Below are positions 13,172 to 24,111 of a stretch of 64,000 nucleotides of DNA, piece by piece. The notes beneath the pieces were generated by a model. The model saw only the letters and a list, made by a program, of their open reading frames with translations, was not told the origin of the DNA and ran no database searches. The position numbers were made by a program, and so were the translations under genes. How positions within the stretch are numbered: the first letter of the stretch is position 1; each line of letters begins with the position of its first letter. The stretch covers positions 3,410,001-3,474,000 of the forward strand of contig NC_064672.1 in assembly GCF_023278565.1 (NCBI RefSeq). The letters run 5' to 3'. Source of the DNA: Colletotrichum lupini (lineage: Eukaryota; Ascomycota; Sordariomycetes; Glomerellales; Glomerellaceae).

Positions 13172-14200
13172 CCCTTTAGAGTCCGGTCCGCCTTATTAGG
13201 GGCCATCTTCGCCTTTATGGGCAAGCTAGTTTATTAGGGTTAATATCGAGTATTTTTATTACGTACTTTAATAAAACTTTATAACTAACTATAACCGGCC
13301 GTAGCTATTACTAACTATTAATACTTACTAAACTTAAGATATTAATAACCCCGCCGCTATAGCATATTAATCGCCTTTTTAATAGCTAAATACTACCCCT
13401 TACTTTCTCCCTTTATTTTATTTAATAATAACCTCTCCCTAATATTCCTATTTAATACGCTCGCTTACGCTCTTTTTAAGCTCTTAATTATATTATTAAA
13501 TCTAAGCTTATTTATACTTTATTATATTAAAAAGGCGCTAATAAAAGCGACGCTTATTATAATATATTTATCCGTTTTCCGTAAGTTAATATTATTAATA
13601 TAGTATTTATTAAAGTAGTCTTTTTATAGCTCAGGGTTATTTAGTATAATACTTATAAAATCGAATAACTTCTAGTTATTAAAAAAGCCCTAAAGGTCGA
13701 CGAGTTATTAATAACGTCTTAGTATTTTAATAAAATATACTCAAAGTAAACGGTTAAATAGTAATAGTAATAATATAATAATAACGGACGGTAAGAGAAG
13801 TAGTGTCTTTAATTTTAATAAAAGAAATAAAATAACGAATATATATATATATATAAATAAAGTTAAAAGTACTAGGGTAAATATCGTAAGGTTGATATTA
13901 TTTAATAATAATAACGAGGGCATTTCTAATACTACCGTTATAAGCTATTATTATTTAAAAAAGTAGCTAACTTAGCTAAGTATATAGGCTTATAAAGTAG
14001 TAGCGTTAGGTACTTAATATTACTATTAATAATCCGTAGTTATAAACTTTATAAGAGGGAAAGTTAAAAAAGTAGAAAATCTAAAAGAAAAATAGTCTAT
14101 CGAGATAGTAGGAGTATCTATTAATACTATATATTACTACTATATAATCAATGTTAAGAATCGTCCGAGTAGCTAGTAAAAATAAAAATAAAAAATAAAT
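13172..14200 (+). mobile_element. Short A-tailed retroposon, copy C, nested inside the gypsy element
   Basis: 1,029 bp starting CCCTTTAGAGTCC and ending with CCGAGTAGCT (14165-14174) and an A-rich tail. It is flanked by a perfect 12-bp duplication ACTATTAATTAG (13160-13171 and 14201-14212). It is collinear with copy B throughout, so both probably represent the full-length unit. It is the third level of nesting: retroposon in gypsy in copia. Confidence 0.85.
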
Positions 14201-14212
14201 ACTATTAATTAG

Positions 14213-16600
14213 AATTCGTAGTTAAAGTAAAACGGAGATTCTCTTATACTTTTATTAATTATATTATTATATACGAACTAGACTATTAATAAAAGCGCTA
14301 CTTAATTATCCTAGTCGTAGTTTATATAATAATAAAGGTATATTTCGAGGATCTAGTTAATCCTTTTTATTTATTTATTAATTTATAAATAAAATAATAT
14401 CGATAGTCTATAGTTTATACTAAGTTATAAAATTAGAAATTTCTAAAACTTTAAAATAAATAGCTTATCTCTATTAAAAATATTTTTTTTTAATAAACCG
14501 TAGTTCGAAAGTATAACCTTAGTAAATACGTATACTAGGTCTTTTATAATACTTAATTCCTTATAAAAAATAAAATATATAAACTTAGTAAGTCGATTAA
14601 CTATAACTAAAATACTATTATACTATATTTTAATAAATAGTTCCTTAGATTTTAGTAATTTAATAATAAAGTCCTATATAATTAAATATTATACTTTTAT
14701 TAATAGTTATAATAGTTATAGCTTATTATAAGGCTTATATAAGCTATTCTTATTTTTTTATAAATTACGCAGTCTTTAATTACTTTTATAATTTTAATAT
14801 ATATAGCGGATTTATTATAATACTAGCGAATCCGTTTTTACGTTTTAATAACTCTTTAGTAACTATATACTAGTATATTATAAATTTCTATAATAAGCTT
14901 AGGGGTTATTTTTTTAATTAGGCTAGTATTAATCTTTTTAATTATTATAAGAAGTTTCGTAGTTAGTATAAAGCTACTATCCTTTTCTTATTTAAAAATA
15001 ACTTATATTTCTTTAGGGACCGTAACTTTATAATTAGGTCTTTTATTAAGAGCGTTTACTCTACTATTCTCTAATCCTTTTTAATAAATAATTTAGAAAT
15101 TATATTTAAATAAGAATTCGCTCTATCTAATTTATTATTTATTTAGGTTCTTATTTATTATAAAGTTTATAAGGTTCTTATAATTTATATAAATTATAAC
15201 TTCGTACTTAGTTTTAAATAATTATAGTCTCTATTCTTAAAATGCTTTAATAATTATTATTAGTTCCTTATTATAAATTTACTAATTTAATTTTGTTTTG
15301 TAAAATGCTTTAAAATAGAAGTAGTATAAGTAAAGCTTTCCTTATTTATCTTGTTATTTTAAAACTACTTTTATAATAAAGTCTAAGGCGTCGGTCTCGA
15401 TTTCGAAAGGTTTTTAGGGGTCCGGGATTATAATAACTAATTTAAAAACGACTATATTTTTAATTTTAACGAATACTTCTTTATACTTAGGATCCTAAAC
15501 GAATAGGGTATTTTTTTATATTAAGTTATTAAAAGGTCTAATTATATTAATATAGTCCTTAAGGAATTATTAATAAAAATTAATAAATCTTAAAAATCCT
15601 TATATATCCTTAACGTTTTATAATATAAGCTAGTCCCTAACTACTTCTATTTTTAATATTTATATATAAATTTATTTTAGTATAATAGTATATTTAAGGA
15701 AGTTTACTTTTTATATATAAAATTTATACTTAGAGAGTTTAGTATATAGTTTAGCGTCTTAGAGCTTTTAAAATACTATATAAATATACTTCTTATATAT
15801 TTTAAAATCGGGGGAAAAAATAAGAATATTATTAATATAAATAATAATAAAGATATTAACGAACTCTTAGAGTACGTAATTAATTATCGTTTAAAAAGTT
15901 ATTAAAGTATTAATAAGTCCGAAGGGCATAATAAAGTACTTAAAGAGTCCTTTATAAGTTTAGAATATTATCTTTTATTTATCTCTTTCTTTAATTCGAA
16001 TCTAGTTAAATACTTTTTTAAGATCTATAATAATAAACTAATTAGCTTTATAAAATAGATCTTTAAACTTAATAATAAGTAGTAAGGGGTAGTAATTCTT
16101 CTTTATAATTTCGTTAAGTTTTTTATAATTAATAATAGGTCTTAATTTCCCGCCCTTTTTTAATATAAAGAATAAAGGGAATCTTATAAGAGAATTTAAT
16201 AGTTAAATATATCCCTTCTCGAGCTTCTTATTAATATATTCGTTAAGATATTCTTATTTTTTTTAATTTATTAAGTATATTAAATAAAACCTAAATTACG
16301 CTCTTTTTTTAAGTTCGATCTCTATATCCTAGTTATTATATTTTAATAATCCTATTTCTTTAGGTTCTATAAATAGTTTTATATATATTTAGTATTCTTT
16401 AAGTATAGTTTAGAGTCGTTATAATCCTTAATTATTAATACTATATATAAACTTCCTAAAGCTTTTTACTATTTTAATAAAAACTATATATTATATTTAT
16501 TCTTATTTTTTAAAAGTTATTAAAAATCCGTTTAAACCCTTTTTCTTTTTAAGTCGTTTAGTAACTAGATTTTCTTAGAGGACCTAACTAATAATCTAAT
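14213..16600 (-). pseudogene. Gypsy pol remnant (integrase end, RNase H, reverse transcriptase)
   Basis: On the minus strand, reverse transcriptase can be followed as EYINKKLEKGYI and then GGKLRPIINYKKLNEI (about 16,100-16,260). The active-site box now reads IYINNILIFS (about 15,812-15,842) in place of the usual YxDD. RNase H begins with PFEIETDALDFI (about 15,371-15,415). Integrase should follow towards 14.2 kb but is too decayed to define. Limits are approximate. Confidence 0.8.
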
Positions 16601-18299
16601 TTATTTATAAGTTATACTTTCGTAACTACGAGATTCCTAAGATAATATCGATATTTCTAATTTTTATAATATTATACTATAGTTATTCTAACTAGTTATT
16701 AATATATATCGAGAAGTATACGGTTTCTTAATTAATATATCTATAGTTATAATTAACTCGTTCTCTTTTTACTATTTATAATTAATATAAGTTATTTTTT
16801 TATACTTATAATAAGTTAAGTTTATTTATTATTTTTAGTAAAATATAAGTTTTTTATATGCTACTATTAATAATAGTATTTAGTCCTCGTTTGTAAATAT
16901 TAAAGTTAACTTGTAAATATATATTATTATATTATTTAGTTATATATAAGAACTTTGTTTCTATTTTTACCTTTTATCGTTCTTTTATAATCGGCTCTTT
17001 TAGTTTTTTATTATTATTTCTTTAAATAGTTCTTTTATTTATATCTCTCTTAGTATTCCCTCTATACCTTAGCCTTTCTAACGTAATAGATTTAGTATTA
17101 ATTATATTTATAATCTTCTTATTCTATATACTTACTATTAAGGTATTTTATAAAAAAGCTAGGGTCTAGGCTAAATATTACCTTATTATTATCGTTAAAG
17201 CTTAGTAATATCTAACTAAGTAGCTAATTTTCTATATAAATATTCTTAATAAGTTTACTATTACGTCTTCGTAAGTAGAAATGGCTATTATATTTATATA
17301 CGAGGTACTAAATATATTTATTATTTAGGTATTCTATTTAAAATAATTCCTTATAAAAGGGGTCTTTAGGGTTAAGTAAAGAGTAGTTTTTATTTATATA
17401 AGGGGTTATTATAACCTTTTTACGTTCTTTAGTTTTATAAAACTAAACGGTTTAGTTATCTTTAAATAGATAAATATATTTATACTGTAACTTATTATTA
17501 TCCTTTTTAAAACTAGTATTATTAACGCTAAGTAGTATTTTATAATTAATCTCTATTTAAGCGCGTTATTAAGTAATATTACGAAGTTTATCCGAATTAT
17601 AAAGTAATTCTATTTTATTAAAATAAAAAGAACTAGTTCTTATTTTAATATCTTTTTCTTCCCTAAAATTAAAGTTAATTTTTCCTTTTTTTATAACTCT
17701 AAAATTAAAAATCAGTCTCTTAATTACTTCGATCTTATTTTTATATAAGAGTTCTTTAAGCTATTTTTTAACTTTATAAATAAATTTTCTATCGGTATTT
17801 ACTTATTATATTATATAAATAAACTTAATTAGGGTTTTATTTAAATCGAGTTCTTTTTTAAGCTTAATAAATTATTCTTAGTTTATATAGTTTTGTTATA
17901 CTATATAAACGAGGCTATTTATAATTTCTTTAGTATCGGGTCCTCTTTTTTTAAATTTAAAGAGTTATTTTTTTATATTAACTAAGAATCTTTACTTAAT
18001 TCGTTTTCTAAAAAAGTAAAGTATATTTTTTATAATAAGGTCCGTCTTAGCCTTTTCTTCTATATTCTTCTAAATTTAAAAGAGTATAATAACGTATTTA
18101 ATATTTTTTTTTAAGAGTATAGGGTTAATAAGTAAATATTTTTACTTTTTTTATTACTATTATTAAGGTTTTAATAAGAAGTAGTATAGTATCGTACCCT
18201 AATTATTCGTCGTTTTTAAGTTATTTTAAGTACTATTTTATTTATTTTTTATTATTTTAATAAGTAAAATAGTTATTATTATAATAAGCTATTTATAAA

Positions 18300-19500
18300 A
18301 GTTACTTATAGGGGACTTCCTTATTAGTAATATTAGCTCGTTTTTTTAAAATAGGTTAGTATTAAATACGCTTAAATTATTAATAATCTTTAGCTATATA
18401 TCTTAGCTTATTGTAATTATAATATTTAAAATCCTTTTTTTATTATAGTTCTTTACGTTTAGTAATACTAAGGTTTATAAGTCCTTTATACTATTTATAA
18501 ATAGTACTTTATTAATTATTATTTTAGTTATTATAAGGTCGTTAGTTTATTTAGAAACTGCGCTAGGGTTACTATTAGTACTTACGTCCCGAGTTAAGTT
18601 CTTATTTACGTTTTTTTTTATTTATAAAGCCGGTTATTAAGCTTAATAATAAGCTTACTATATTAAAAAAAGTCGTTAGGTTTATTAAATCGGATTAGTT
18701 CGTCCTTAATTTCGTCTTTTAATCCTTAATAAAATATAAATATCTTAGTATCGTTTATAAAATCTAGCTAAACGCTAAAATATTTAAATTAGTAAAGTAT
18801 TCTTTTATTAACTTAGTTTATTATAGCTATATAAGGTTACGTTTAGCTTATTATTTTTTATTAAGATTTTAAAATAAAAATCTAAGAGCTTTTTTAAACT
18901 TATTAAAGCTATAATAAATATCGCATACTTTAGTAAAGTATTTATTAAACGTTTTTTTATTAAAGTATTCTTTTTAAATTAATTTAAACTATTTAAAAGC
19001 TCGTTCCCTAAAGAAGCTAGTAGCGTATATAACTTTTTTAATTTTATTAATAAAATCCCTATAATAAAAGTTCTAATAGTTCTTAACTTAAATTAAAAAT
19101 CCTTTAAGGGTTCTTAAAGTATTATTATAAATAACTAGCGTATTAAGCTTAAGTTTTTATCGTCCTTTTTAAAAAAGAGTAGTAATAATATTAATAGCTT
19201 TTTAAAATATATTAACTTATTAAGTTAAGTATTCGGCCTCCCTAGTCTTAGTCTCTAAATAGCTTATAGCTTCGTTAAGTATAGCCTATATTTAGATAAC
19301 ATTTTTATTATTTCTTTTAAAACGTCTTTATATAGTAATATAGATTTTTAAAATAAAGTCGAGTTCTTTTTTAGAGTTTTTAGCGTTTTTTATTTTTTTA
19401 TTTAGGTTTTTAAAAGGGGTAGGTCCCTTACCCTTAGGGCTAGTTAAGGAAATAAATAGAGTTACTTTAGAAAATATTATTTATATTATTTAGTTAGTAT
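18300..19500 (-). pseudogene. Gypsy gag remnant with destroyed zinc knuckle
   Basis: At 18383-18424 the minus strand reads YYNYNKLRYIAKDY. The spacing fits a CX2CX4HX4C zinc knuckle in which all four metal ligands have become Tyr, as TGY-to-TAY and CAY-to-TAY changes would produce. Its place upstream of pol on the same strand fits gag. Nothing else in the region is assignable. Confidence 0.65.
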
Positions 19501-19536
19501 TTATAAAATAAACTTATTAAATAAAAATAATTAAAA

Positions 19537-20111
19537 TATTATAATTAGCTAGTTATAATAAGTATATTAATAAAAGTTAAGGTTATAAATACTAAATAAA
19601 TAGTATTATAGTTATAAATAGCTTTTTTAAAGCTATATTTATAAGTCGTAAAATAAGTAAAGCTTTAGTAATTAATTATAATCTTATTAAAAGGGGTTCT
19701 TAATAAAAATAGCTAAAAATAATTATAAGATTTAATACTAAATTAATTATTAAAGAAGCTATAAGAAGTTTACTTTTAAGCCTAGCTTAAGTCTATATTA
19801 TATATAAGTCTTATTTCTAAATATATCTTTTATAATATTCTTATTTATTATTATTTAATTATTTACTAAACGGTCGTTCGTCCTACTTATTTATAATTAT
19901 TCGTCCTACTTATTTATAATTATCTATCTTATTTATTTATAAGCGTTCGTCCCTTATTTTATTATATAATTATAGTTACGTAACTTATTTATAGTTCTTT
20001 TATCTTAAGAGGAGTTATTTTAAGTCCGTATTTTTATATATATAGTATAATAGCTGCCGCAGGTCCTATAGGGCGAGGCCCTGGCCTTATTATGCGTATT
20101 AGGTTATAATA
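19537..20111 (-). repeat. 5' LTR (in element orientation) of the gypsy element
   Basis: 575 bp and collinear with 11341-11915, with differences dominated by C/T and G/A. It ends immediately before GATAG, where the copia reading frame resumes. Confidence 0.9.
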
Positions 20112-21640
20112 GATAGGTTTTTAAACGAAAAATTAATATTAATACTAGTAATATTAATAAATATAAGGCCCGATTAGTAGTTAGAGGCTTTAAATAATAA
20201 TATAGAGTTAATTATTTATAAACTTTTACTTCTAGAAATAATCCGACTACCTATAGGGTACTTATAGCCCTATTTGCCCCTTTAAATTAGTATATATACC
20301 AAATTGACGTTATTAGTGCCTTTTTAAATAGGGATTTATTAAAAGAGGTATATATAGACCCTTCTAATATACCTTTAACTAAAATTTTTAAAGAATACCT
20401 TAATTTAAATACTATAAATCAAGATAAATTAAAAAATTAGTTATTATAGCTTTTAAAAGCCTTATATAGGCTTAAACAAAGCCCTAGATAATAGCAACTA
20501 AAGCTAAAGTCTATTTTTAATAAAATAGGCTTTTTACTTCTAAAATCCGATAAGGCTACCTATTTCAACTAGGATTTCAAAAATCCTACTTTTATTATTA
20601 CCCACGTCGATAATTTGCTTATATTTAATAAAAATATTAAATATATAAAGGAAATTAAGGGCAAAATATTGAAATATATCGATATTAAAGACCTAGGCAA
20701 AGCCTCGAATTTCCTAGGCGTTAAAATTACTAGAAATCGGTCTAATAAGACTATTTCTCTCTCTTAAAGTTATTATATTAAGGAAATTCTTAATAATAAT
20801 GATTTCTCCGAAGCTAAAATTACTAATATACTTATAAATCCGGGTATATTAAATAGTAATTTAGGGAATAAAAAAGACGACTATTTACCTCTAAAAGAGC
20901 TATTAAAAACCTACTAGTACCTAGTAGGATCTTTAATATACGCTATAGTTATAACTAGGGCTGATTTGGCTTTTTTAGTCTCTTTCGTCTCTTAATACCT
21001 CTATAAGCCCACTATTTACCTACTTAAGGTAGTAAAAGGTATTTATAGATACCTTAGTAGTACTATTTACTATAATATTACTTATAATAGTAATATTAAG
21101 CCTATAGAATTAGTAGGCTATACTAATTCTAACTAGGCCGGGTGTAAAAGTACTAGAAAATTAACTTCTAAGTACTTATTTATATTAAATAGAGGTCCGA
21201 TTAGCTAGAAGTCTAAAAAACAGTCTACTATAGTACTTTTTACTATAGAGGCTAAATTTAATAAACTTTAAGAAGCTATTCGGGAAGCTATTTAGCTTTA
21301 GAATTTATTATTAGAAATAGGTTATCAAATTAAACCTATTACTATTAAAATCGATAATAATGGGGCATTATCTCTTACTTATAATCCTAAATATTACTAA
21401 AGGACTAAGCATATTACCCTATATTATTATTATACTTAATAGGAAGTAAAAAAAGGGAATATTAAAGTAGAATATCTCCCTTCTACTATAATACCTACTG
21501 ATAGGTTAATAAAACCCTTACCTCGGGTTAAATATAAGGAATTCGTTAAGCTAATAAGTTTAAACGATCCTAATATCCCTATTTAACCTATATTATACCC
21601 CTAATATAGGTATTTATTTTCCTTATATTTTAATAAATAT
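20112..21640 (+). pseudogene. Copia pol remnant, reverse transcriptase and RNase H part
   Basis: The frame resumes with VFKRKIN and continues NKYKARLVVRGFK (about 20,160-20,200), LKALYRLKQSPR, HVDNLLIF (about 20,603-20,625; the second Asp of the active site is Asn), DLGKASNFLGVKI, YLVGSLIYAI, GPISQKSKKQST (Trp codon now TAG), and KIDNNGALSL followed by RTKHITL. These are the ordered copia RT and RNase H landmarks. Numerous TAG/TAA codons stand at expected Gln/Trp positions. Confidence 0.92.
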
Positions 21641-21770
21641 TTTAAGGAAAATACTCTAGGGTACTAAAAAATTGTTCTAGGGTACTAAAAAGCTATTCTA
21701 GAGTACTAAAAATCTACTCTAGGGTACTTGGTTAGCTATTTTAATATAGCTAATAAGGTAAAAGAGGGAG

Positions 21771-22283
21771 TATTACGAAAGTAACTTTATTTACCTTATT
21801 ATTCGCCTTATTAATAATATTACGTAAGCAAACTATATACTTTATTAATCTACGATTTTTATAGATTATTATAGGTATTAATTATATAAGTAATACTGCT
21901 TATATAAGCTTACGTAAGTAATAGAAAGTACTAGAAAGTAACTAAATAAGCTAGAATTCTCTCGAGGCGGAATTACGTATTATAATTACGTATTTACTTA
22001 CGTATGCGCTTATTAATTATATTATAATTAATAAGTAATAGAATATTCTAATAAGAGGTTTTTATACTTATATATAAGCGTATATTTACCTACTTAGACC
22101 TTTCGTTAAATAAGTAACTTCTTATATAGTAATTTAACTATATTGCTCTTTTTATTATAAAAACCTCTTTTATATACGCTTATTTCCCCTATATTTATAT
22201 ATTCTTACTTTTATATAAATATTCATTTTTATATTCTTTATAAGAATATCCCGCATTACCTCGTTAAAGCTATACGTACTAGA
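21771..22283 (+). repeat. 3' LTR of the copia element
   Basis: 513 bp. It begins TATTACGAAAG, where the original TG terminus has been mutated to TA, and ends TACGTACTAGA directly before the CTAAT duplication. Confidence 0.93.
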
Positions 22284-22690
22284 CTAATTAACTAGCTACT
22301 TAATTAACTCGCTCAAAAGGCTAGTAGCGATCTACTAGTAGCAGTTTATAACGAGGTTAAGGATTTATAACGCTTATTTATATAAGTTAACTCTGCGAGG
22401 CGTTATTATTTTTAACCGCGACCGCTAAGCTAGCTTTATAAGTAGCCTTATTAAGTACTACTCTAGCCTCGGGCAGGCTTCTCAAAGCTAGAGAAGCGCT
22501 AGCCGTAAAGTAAATAGTCGTACTCTACGTAACCGTATTTATTATAATCGACGGCATATTAATAAATAAAAGGATCGTTAACTTCGTAATTATTCTCTTC
22601 TTATGGCATATTAACGTTAGAAATAGCTTTAATTAGTAGCAGCGGCAGCGGTAGTAACGGCGACGGCGAGGTTAATAAAGTAGTAGTTAT
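22284..22690. other. Right flank of the copia element, degraded AT-rich DNA
   Basis: It starts with the remaining minisatellite units (to about 22312), then unassigned sequence grading back to normal composition. No gene is seen. Confidence 0.55.
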
Positions 22691-22843
22691 AGGTAGGTAG
22701 GTAGGTAAGTAGGTAGGTAGGTAGGTAAGTAGGTAGGTAGGTAGGTAAGTAGGTAGGTAGGTAGGTAAGTAGGTAAGTAGGTAGGTAGGTAGGTAAGTAG
22801 GTAGGTAGGTAGGTAGGTAAGTAGGTAGGTAAGTAGGTAGGTA
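22691..22843. repeat. (GGTA)n / GGTAAGTA array with higher-order pattern
   Basis: About 150 bp of GGTA tetramers, interrupted at fairly regular intervals (mostly every four to five units) by a GTAA variant. Translated, it yields Tyr-Leu-Pro-Thr repeats on the minus strand; that open frame is a by-product of the repeat and is not taken as a gene. Confidence 0.92.
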
Positions 22844-24111
22844 TGGGCAGCTGGCCTCCGGGCTCGGAGGCAGGGGCGGTCGCAGCCACACTTGGGGGCG
22901 GGATATCGGCAGGTGCTGGCAGAATATCATCGCCCTTAAAGAACAGTAGGAAAAGAGCTAGGGTCATAGAGCGGCCAACGACTATGTCACCCACTTGGGT
23001 GGAGTGGACGGGAAAGTGAGACGATTCTGTCTCATAAGAGGGCGACAGACCGGGCACTGCCCACAGTCCACGAGCCGAACACCTACTCTAAACACGCAAG
23101 AGGTAGTACCACTCGAGGTACCTATAAATCTACCTGGAATAAGGTAATTCACATCATCATTTACCGTACCACCCAAAGGGCCCAAAGGCGCAAGAGGGAT
23201 ACTATTATAAGCTCTGTAGTCTAGATCCGGTCTGCACGAAACGCAACGCAACGCAACGCAACGCAACGCAACGCAACGCAACGCAACGCAACGCAACGCA
23301 ACGCAACGCAGCGAGTGTCACGTCTCAGCGGCACTTCCGAGGCGAATGGGGTTGGTGTGCGCCGAACGGGATGGGATGCCAAGGTTCTCAAAAAGCTAAG
23401 GTGCGGGTAGGCGGTCGTAGCTTCGGTATTTTTTAAGTTAATCATTTACCTTACTATACGTACCTATCGAGCCTGGGCAGATGGTGTGGGGCAGCACGTC
23501 TGAAGCCGAGCATTATCCAGTGAACTTCGTTCTGTCCCTGACTGCGGTAACAAAGTGCCCATGGTCATGGTGCCAAAGCACCTTAGCCTGGACGTCAACC
23601 TAATGTGAGCGCCGGCGGGGATGCCGGGTTGCCCTAGGTTGGTATTTCCGTGCTTATGGTGGTTTACCTTGAGCTTTGGCAACATAATCTGGAGCTCCGG
23701 CAGTATAACATCAGCCATTTGCCGCTTTATGACTTGGGCCGATACATACATCGTCTATATTGAGTTAATCGGCCAAACATAATATAGGAATATTTAAGGT
23801 TACTGTGCCTCATCGTTCAATACTGCTAGAAGCTAGCTGAAAGTGATAACCAAGGCTTGCTGCCACAATGGTATTGCCATACGTAACACCTATGGCACTA
23901 CCCGCGCTACCTAGCAGGAATTAATTTCTTTGGAATAACACGCCACATCTCTGGCGACGCGTCTACAATGCCCGCCCATTTGCACTATTCATACGCTATG
24001 CGGCTGATACCGATGAGCCTTCAACCCTCCTGCTTTTGTCGTGAAAAGAAAGTCATCTATGCGCCTCCTCGGCCGGTACATCTATATCCGACAGCAACAG
24101 CCCTCGGAACA
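22844..24111. other. Intergenic region between the RIP island and rat1
   Basis: Normal-composition DNA containing a pentamer array (23239-23310). A 95-codon minus-strand frame (23464-23751) has no recognisable similarity or splice context, so it is not called. The right end should hold the rat1 3' UTR. Confidence 0.5.
23239..23310. repeat. (AACGC)n microsatellite
   Basis: About 14 perfect AACGC units in tandem. Because the unit is five bases, open frames persist through it, giving RCVAL repeats on the minus strand without meaning. Confidence 0.95.

Larger units (their letters stand above)
11341..20111 (-). mobile_element. Ty3/gypsy LTR retrotransposon nested inside the copia element
   Basis: LTRs of 575 bp each occupy 11341-11915 and 19537-20111. 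On the minus strand they start TATTACGAC (RIP form of TGTTACGAC) and end ...CTATAATA. A pyrimidine run (CTTTTCCTCTT, 11921-11931) beside the left LTR is the polypurine tract read on the minus strand. Gag is near 18.4 kb, reverse transcriptase at 15.8-16.3 kb and RNase H near 15.4 kb, all minus strand in gypsy order. Removing the short retroposon at 13172 leaves about 7.7 kb. The flanks AATAA (11336-11340) and GATAG (20112-20116) are explained by RIP-diverged target duplication. Confidence 0.92.
6346..22283 (+). mobile_element. Ty1/copia LTR retrotransposon, RIP-degraded, interrupted by nested insertions
   Basis: The element has two 513-bp LTRs (6346-6858 and 21771-22283) and is flanked by a 5-bp duplication CTAAT (6341-6345 and 22284-22288). 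A polypurine tract AAAAGAGGGAG abuts the right LTR (21760-21770). A sequence resembling a degraded tRNA primer site, GGTTATAAGCCTAG, starts at 6859. The internal order on the + strand is gag, protease, integrase, reverse transcriptase, RNase H, which is the copia order. The span is 15.9 kb, but subtracting one gypsy element and two short retroposons leaves about 5.95 kb, a normal copia length. All reading frames are broken. Confidence 0.95.
5859..22600. repeat. AT-rich, RIP-mutated heterochromatin-like island
   Basis: Composition changes abruptly near 5.86 kb and recovers near 22.6 kb. Inside, CpA/TpG dinucleotides are very scarce while TpA is abundant and CpG is still common, which is the expected product of C-to-T change at CpA on both strands. 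No open frame of meaningful length survives, although retroelement reading frames can still be followed through TAA/TAG codons that stand where Gln or Trp codons are expected. 5859-6243 is degraded, unassigned AT-rich sequence. The rest is itemised in separate entries. RIP is inferred from the mutation pattern; no unmutated copy is available here for comparison. Confidence 0.9.

Noticed and set aside
13741..13923. 60-codon hydrophobic frame inside the AT-rich island
   Set aside because: Leu/Ile-rich translation of AT-rich DNA, located inside the short retroposon copy C, with no start context or homology.
22601..23057. Overlapping minus-strand open frames of 109 and 142 codons
   Set aside because: Much of each is Tyr-Leu-Pro-Thr repeats from the GGTA array. 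Frames stay open because of the repeat, and the flanks show no domain or splice context.
22982..23445. Minus-strand frames rich in RCVAL repeats
   Set aside because: They are the translation of the AACGC array in different frames, with no coding character outside it.
23464..23751. 95-codon minus-strand frame between the repeats and rat1
   Set aside because: No recognisable domain, signal or splice context; length is compatible with chance in DNA of normal composition.
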